A stretch of 18,327 nt of DNA from Candidatus Methanoplasma reticulitermitis (GTDB taxonomy: Archaea; Thermoplasmatota; Thermoplasmata; Methanomassiliicoccales; Methanomethylophilaceae): contig JAITTK010000052.1 of assembly GCA_031287135.1 (NCBI GenBank), forward strand, positions 1-18,327, written 5' to 3'. The position numbers and the translations under genes are program-made. Numbering within the stretch: the stretch's first letter is position 1; each line of letters opens with the position of its first letter. The notes beneath the pieces are model-generated. The model was not told where the DNA came from. It made no database searches and worked only from the letters and a program-made list of their open reading frames with translations. This document shows, piece by piece, positions 15,246 to 18,327 of this stretch.

Positions 15246-15249
15246 TAAA
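15242..15249 (-). promoter_or_regulatory. TATA box of the purSLQ operon
   Basis: Minus-strand TTTAATTA is centred 26 nt before the purS ATG (15219). It sits in the 49-nt gap after trmI, so purSLQ has its own promoter even if prs transcripts read through. Confidence 0.5.
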
Positions 15250-15268
15250 GTTTATACCGGGTCCGGGA

Positions 15269-16048
15269 TCATCGGTTTTCGGCCGTTCCCGATGTCTTCC
15301 TTCCGAAAATGAGATATCCGGTATGTCCCAGCATCTCGAAGGACGGTCTCACGCCGCCCGGATGGACCTCGAGGCCGCGCTGTATGTTCTCCAGTGCGTA
15401 TACCTCGGCGAAACCTTTCTCCCTGAGGGCCTGCACTATCTTCTCCGCCTGATTCATATTCGGGACATATGAGCATATGCGCCCTCCCTGCCTGAGACTG
15501 CCGTAAAGGTTGTCAAGGGCCAGCCATGGGTCGGGCATATCCGTTATCAGCGCATCGGCGGTGATGCCGATACTGATATCCCTCGCATCCCCTATCGTGC
15601 ACTCCCAATACTCATCCAGCCCCGTGCGTCTTACATTCTTCAATGCGCGCTTGGCATTGTCCTCTTTGAATTCCAGGGTATGCACCTTCCCAGACGGCGA
15701 GACCGCATTCAGGAGGGCTGTCGTGAGTCCTCCGGACCCCGCCCCCACCTCCAGCACGATGGTCCCCGGTTTTATATCGCAGTTGAGGATTATGGTCGCC
15801 GCATCCTTCGGGCTTATTATCTGCGCCCCTCTGTCCAGGGATTCCATGAGTTCCATTACGCCGGGCCTGAACACGGCGTAGTCGTTCCCGATTATGTTTA
15901 TGCGGGCCCCGTCATCCAGCTCTCTGAATCTGGATCCGTCCACGGTACCGAGCAACGGTATCTTCATCATATCATACGAGACCCTGATCCAGACCCTTTT
16001 GCCTGTCTTGTCCGAAAGATATACCAATTCGCCTTCCTGAAAGACCAA
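15269..16048 (-). CDS. trmI: tRNA (adenine-N1)-methyltransferase TrmI (m1A57/58)
   Basis: SAM-dependent enzyme methylating N1 of adenines 57/58 in the tRNA T-loop. The 259-residue protein has a small N-terminal beta domain (1-75), the SAM-binding motif VGAGSGG at 101-107, motif IV DMPDPW at 170-175 and YVPN at 194-197. PSFEMLGHTGYLIF near the C-terminus is also typical. There is no nearby ATG: the start is TTG at 16048, with GTGAT (16052-16056) three nt before it. That ribosome-binding site includes the TGA stop of proS. It is third in prs-proS-trmI. Confidence 0.93.
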   Translation of the reverse strand: MVFQEGELVYLSDKTGKRVWIRVSYDMMKIPLLGTVDGSRFRELDDGARINIIGNDYAVFRPGVMELMESLDRGAQIISPKDAATIILNCDIKPGTIVLEVGAGSGGLTTALLNAVSPSGKVHTLEFKEDNAKRALKNVRRTGLDEYWECTIGDARDISIGITADALITDMPDPWLALDNLYGSLRQGGRICSYVPNMNQAEKIVQALREKGFAEVYALENIQRGLEVHPGGVRPSFEMLGHTGYLIFGRKTSGTAENR

Positions 16049-16052
16049 GATA

Positions 16053-17453
16053 TCACATCGTACGCGCAGCCATCGTCGGCTTGTCGGTCGCTTTCCCGCA
16101 TATTATGCATCTGCCGCTGTACTCTTCCGGCAGATACGGCGTCCCCAGGATCTTGAGGTCGTATGTATCCTCGAACTTGTGTCCGCACTCCTCGCATCCG
16201 CACCATCCGAACCTGAGGATCTTCCCCTCAGGGATGCTGTCGAGGGAGTCCATATCCTCCACTTTCGAGATCTGGGACTTCTCGGCTTTCTCACTGAGCG
16301 AAACCGATATGATCTTCAGGAGAAGCTCCACCCCCTGCTCGATATTCCTGAGTTCTATCGCGCCTTTCTCGCCGGTATCCCTTCTTGCGAACGTGACCAC
16401 GCCGTTCTCGATGTCCCTCCCACCGAGCTCGAGCCTGAGCGGGACGCCCCTTATCTCCCAGTCATAGTACTTGCTCCCCGGCCTCGCGTCCCTGTTGTCC
16501 AGTTTCACCCTTATGCCGTAAGCGGAAAGCCTCGCCGCGAGCGCGAGCGCGGCCTCCGCCACGATCGGGCCGTTGTCCTTGGATATTATCGGTATGATCA
16601 CAGCCTGGAACGGCGCTACGTCCGGGGGCATTATCAACCCGCTGTCATCGGAATGCGCGCCGATGATCGCCCCGAGCAGCCTCTCGCTCATACCGTAAGT
16701 GGTCTGATGGACGTGCTTGTGCTCGCCGTTCTCGTTCTCGTATGTTATTCCGTAAGGTTCCGAGAAATTGGTGCGGTAATGGTGTATCGACCCGATCTGC
16801 AGGGTCTTTCCGTTCGGCATGACCGTGTCGATCCCCACCGTGTAATATGCCCCGGGGAATTTATCCCAATCCGTCCTCACGGAAAGGAAATACGGCAGAC
16901 ACAGCTTTTTCGCTATCTTCGAGAGTATCTCCACATCCTCCTCTATCTGCCTCTGCGCATCCTCTTCGGACACGTGGCATGTGTGGGATTCGAAGAAGTG
17001 TATCTCCCTGACCCTCATGAACGCCCTCGTCTGCTTCGTCTCATATCGGAACGTGTTCACTATCTGATAGACCTTCAGGGGAAGATCCTGGTGAGACCTC
17101 ACCCAGAGTGCGAACATGGGATACATCGCCGTCTCCGACGTGGGTCTCAGAACAAGCCTCACGTCCAATTCGTTCAGCCCCGCATGCGTTACCCAATAGA
17201 CCTCGGAGTCGAATCCCTTGATGTGCTCCTTCTCCTTCTTGAATTCGGTCTCCGGGATCATTAGCGGGAAGCATACCTCGTCATGCCCTGTCGCGTCAAG
17301 CTCTTTCCTTATGAGGCCGTCTATGTTGCTCATGGCCTTCCAGCCATACGGTGTCCAGACGTTCATCCCCTTTATCGGATATCTTTTGTCGGAAAGGTTC
17401 GCCTTCTCCACGATATCGATATACCAGTCGCCGAAGTTGTCTTCTTTCTCCAA
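16053..17453 (-). CDS. proS: Prolyl-tRNA synthetase, archaeal/eukaryotic type
   Basis: Class II synthetase charging tRNA-Pro. The 466-residue protein has the archaeal N-terminus (FGDWYIDIVEKANLSDKRYPIKGM), the proline-site RPTSE (103-107), motif 2 with FRYE (135-138), the motif 3 region ending HSDDSGLIMPP, and an anticodon domain (about 285-385). The C-terminal zinc domain has Cys418, Cys423, Cys449 and Cys452, with an extra Cys420. It ends in AARTM, where homologues of this type usually end in a conserved tyrosine. The start is TTG at 17453 with a perfect GGTGAT (17457-17462) three nt upstream; that site contains the prs stop codon. No in-frame ATG or GTG lies nearby. Confidence 0.95.
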   Translation of the reverse strand: MEKEDNFGDWYIDIVEKANLSDKRYPIKGMNVWTPYGWKAMSNIDGLIRKELDATGHDEVCFPLMIPETEFKKEKEHIKGFDSEVYWVTHAGLNELDVRLVLRPTSETAMYPMFALWVRSHQDLPLKVYQIVNTFRYETKQTRAFMRVREIHFFESHTCHVSEEDAQRQIEEDVEILSKIAKKLCLPYFLSVRTDWDKFPGAYYTVGIDTVMPNGKTLQIGSIHHYRTNFSEPYGITYENENGEHKHVHQTTYGMSERLLGAIIGAHSDDSGLIMPPDVAPFQAVIIPIISKDNGPIVAEAALALAARLSAYGIRVKLDNRDARPGSKYYDWEIRGVPLRLELGGRDIENGVVTFARRDTGEKGAIELRNIEQGVELLLKIISVSLSEKAEKSQISKVEDMDSLDSIPEGKILRFGWCGCEECGHKFEDTYDLKILGTPYLPEEYSGRCIICGKATDKPTMAARTM

Positions 17454-17457
17454 AACA

Positions 17458-18318
17458 TCACCACTTCTCGCCGAGTGCTTCCGATATTATCCCCGCCACC
17501 GAGATGTGCGAGACCTCGTTCTCAAGCGTATTGCAGCACAGCACGGCCTCGAGGGCGTTCCCGGTCAGTCTTTCGAGCGCATTGTTGACAAACAGTCCGT
17601 GCGTGCACGCGACGGAGACACTCCTCGCGCCTGCTTCTCTCAGGGCCTGTTTCGCCGCCACTATCGTCCCGCCCGTCGATATCATATCGTCAACTATCAG
17701 GACGTTCTTCCCGACGCAGTCCATCTTGGCCGGGGATATCCTGACATCCGAACCCGACAGCCGTACCTTCTCCAGATGATCGTAGGGCACATCCATCCTC
17801 TCGCCCACGGCCTTGGCCCTGTCCTTGGCCCCGACATCGGGGGAGAGCACAAGATCTATGTTTTTCCCTTTGAAATGGTCGGCAATCGCGTGTGCCGCCT
17901 TCAGGTCCCTGTGCGGGCATTCGAAATAGTCGAGTATCGATTCCTTGTGTATGTCGACCGTGAACACGCGGTCGCACATCATGCCCAGATGCTTGGTCAT
18001 GACCTTGGCGCTCTCCGGCTCCCCCGGCCTGAATACCCTGTCCTGTCGGGCATATCCGAAATACGGGATCACGAGCGTCATCCTTTTTGCCCCCAGTTTC
18101 TTGACAGCATCCTGGAGCAGGAACATTTCGATGAGGTTGGAGTCCGGATAGGTGTTCTGCACTATGACCACATCGTCATTCATGGATTCGTTATCTATCC
18201 TGGTGTAGCACTCGCCGTCCGGGAACCTTGTGGTCGCCGCCTGCACGTATGCGCACCCCAACGCATTCGACAACTCTTTCGCAAGATCCTTTGAAGACGA
18301 TCCCCCGACTATTATCAT
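17458..18318 (-). CDS. prs: Ribose-phosphate pyrophosphokinase (PRPP synthase)
   Basis: Makes PRPP from ribose 5-phosphate and ATP for nucleotide and other biosynthesis. At 286 residues it is the short archaeal form. Motifs include FPDGE (32-36), the catalytic-region PYFGYARQDR (85-94), VDIH with His124, the flexible-loop region around SPDVGAKDRA (159-168), and the PRPP-binding loop VLIVDDMISTGGT (206-218). AAGGA lies a few nt before the ATG at 18318, just inside the window edge, so a gene further upstream or a leader lies outside. It is the first visible gene of prs-proS-trmI, and its TGA is inside the proS ribosome-binding site. Confidence 0.95.
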   Translation of the reverse strand: MIIVGGSSSKDLAKELSNALGCAYVQAATTRFPDGECYTRIDNESMNDDVVIVQNTYPDSNLIEMFLLQDAVKKLGAKRMTLVIPYFGYARQDRVFRPGEPESAKVMTKHLGMMCDRVFTVDIHKESILDYFECPHRDLKAAHAIADHFKGKNIDLVLSPDVGAKDRAKAVGERMDVPYDHLEKVRLSGSDVRISPAKMDCVGKNVLIVDDMISTGGTIVAAKQALREAGARSVSVACTHGLFVNNALERLTGNALEAVLCCNTLENEVSHISVAGIISEALGEKW

Positions 18319-18327
18319 GTTTCCTTA

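Noticed and set aside
17218..18294. A 358-codon plus-strand frame opposite prs and the start of proS
   Set aside because: It spans two conserved genes on the other strand and has no domain pattern.
1..18327. CRISPR arrays, tRNA or rRNA genes, insertion sequences, prophage or attachment sites
   Set aside because: I found no regularly spaced repeats, no T-loop/acceptor pattern of a tRNA, no transposase or integrase, and no terminal inverted repeats. I could not run a covariance or repeat search.

Overview
The window looks like core chromosome from a euryarchaeal-type archaeon, about half G+C. It carries archaeal RPA with a partner gene, RNA polymerase subunit K, ribosomal protein uS2, PAN, MBF1, a GPN-loop GTPase, CTP-dependent riboflavin kinase and archaeal-type ProRS. 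Leaderless genes with a TATA box about 26 nt before the start codon, the HTH-riboflavin kinase fusion, and 20 complete genes plus one partial gene with no TAG stop codon all fit Thermoplasmata, most plausibly Methanomassiliicoccales. The lineage is an inference; no marker such as 16S or mcrA is present.

Layout: (1) 1-1590, a two-gene ABC exporter (ATPase cut by the left edge), converging on a two-domain CbiX/CfbA chelatase (1594-2373, minus). (2) 2374-2671, a divergent promoter region with GC-rich hairpins, then rpa and its partner (2672-4896). (3) The minus-strand operon rpoK-rpsB-MEMO (6641 down to 4977). (4) A DUF2240 gene (plus) meeting MBF1 (minus) stop-to-stop. (5) PAN (plus), meeting a GPN GTPase (minus). 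(6) Two membrane-protein genes (10037-11015), closed by a hairpin/poly-T terminator. (7) The riboflavin kinase/HTH gene (plus), meeting purQ stop-to-stop. (8) A long minus-strand run to the right edge: prs-proS-trmI, then purS-purL-purQ from its own promoter.

How the genes work together: Prs makes PRPP, the precursor consumed early in purine synthesis, and PurS/PurL/PurQ form the FGAM synthase of the same pathway. The prs unit also supplies ProRS and TrmI (translation, tRNA modification). RpoK, uS2, MBF1, RPA and PAN are information-processing and protein-turnover genes.

There is no CRISPR array, tRNA, rRNA, transposon or phage gene here, and I see no convincing unknown defence or metabolic system. 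The more interesting signals are regulatory and architectural: near-palindromes placed on the promoters of purS and the riboflavin kinase, TTG starts served by Shine-Dalgarno sequences that contain the upstream gene's stop codon, convergent genes whose stop codons abut as TGATCA, a tandem chelatase with both active sites apparently intact, and complete absence of TAG stops.
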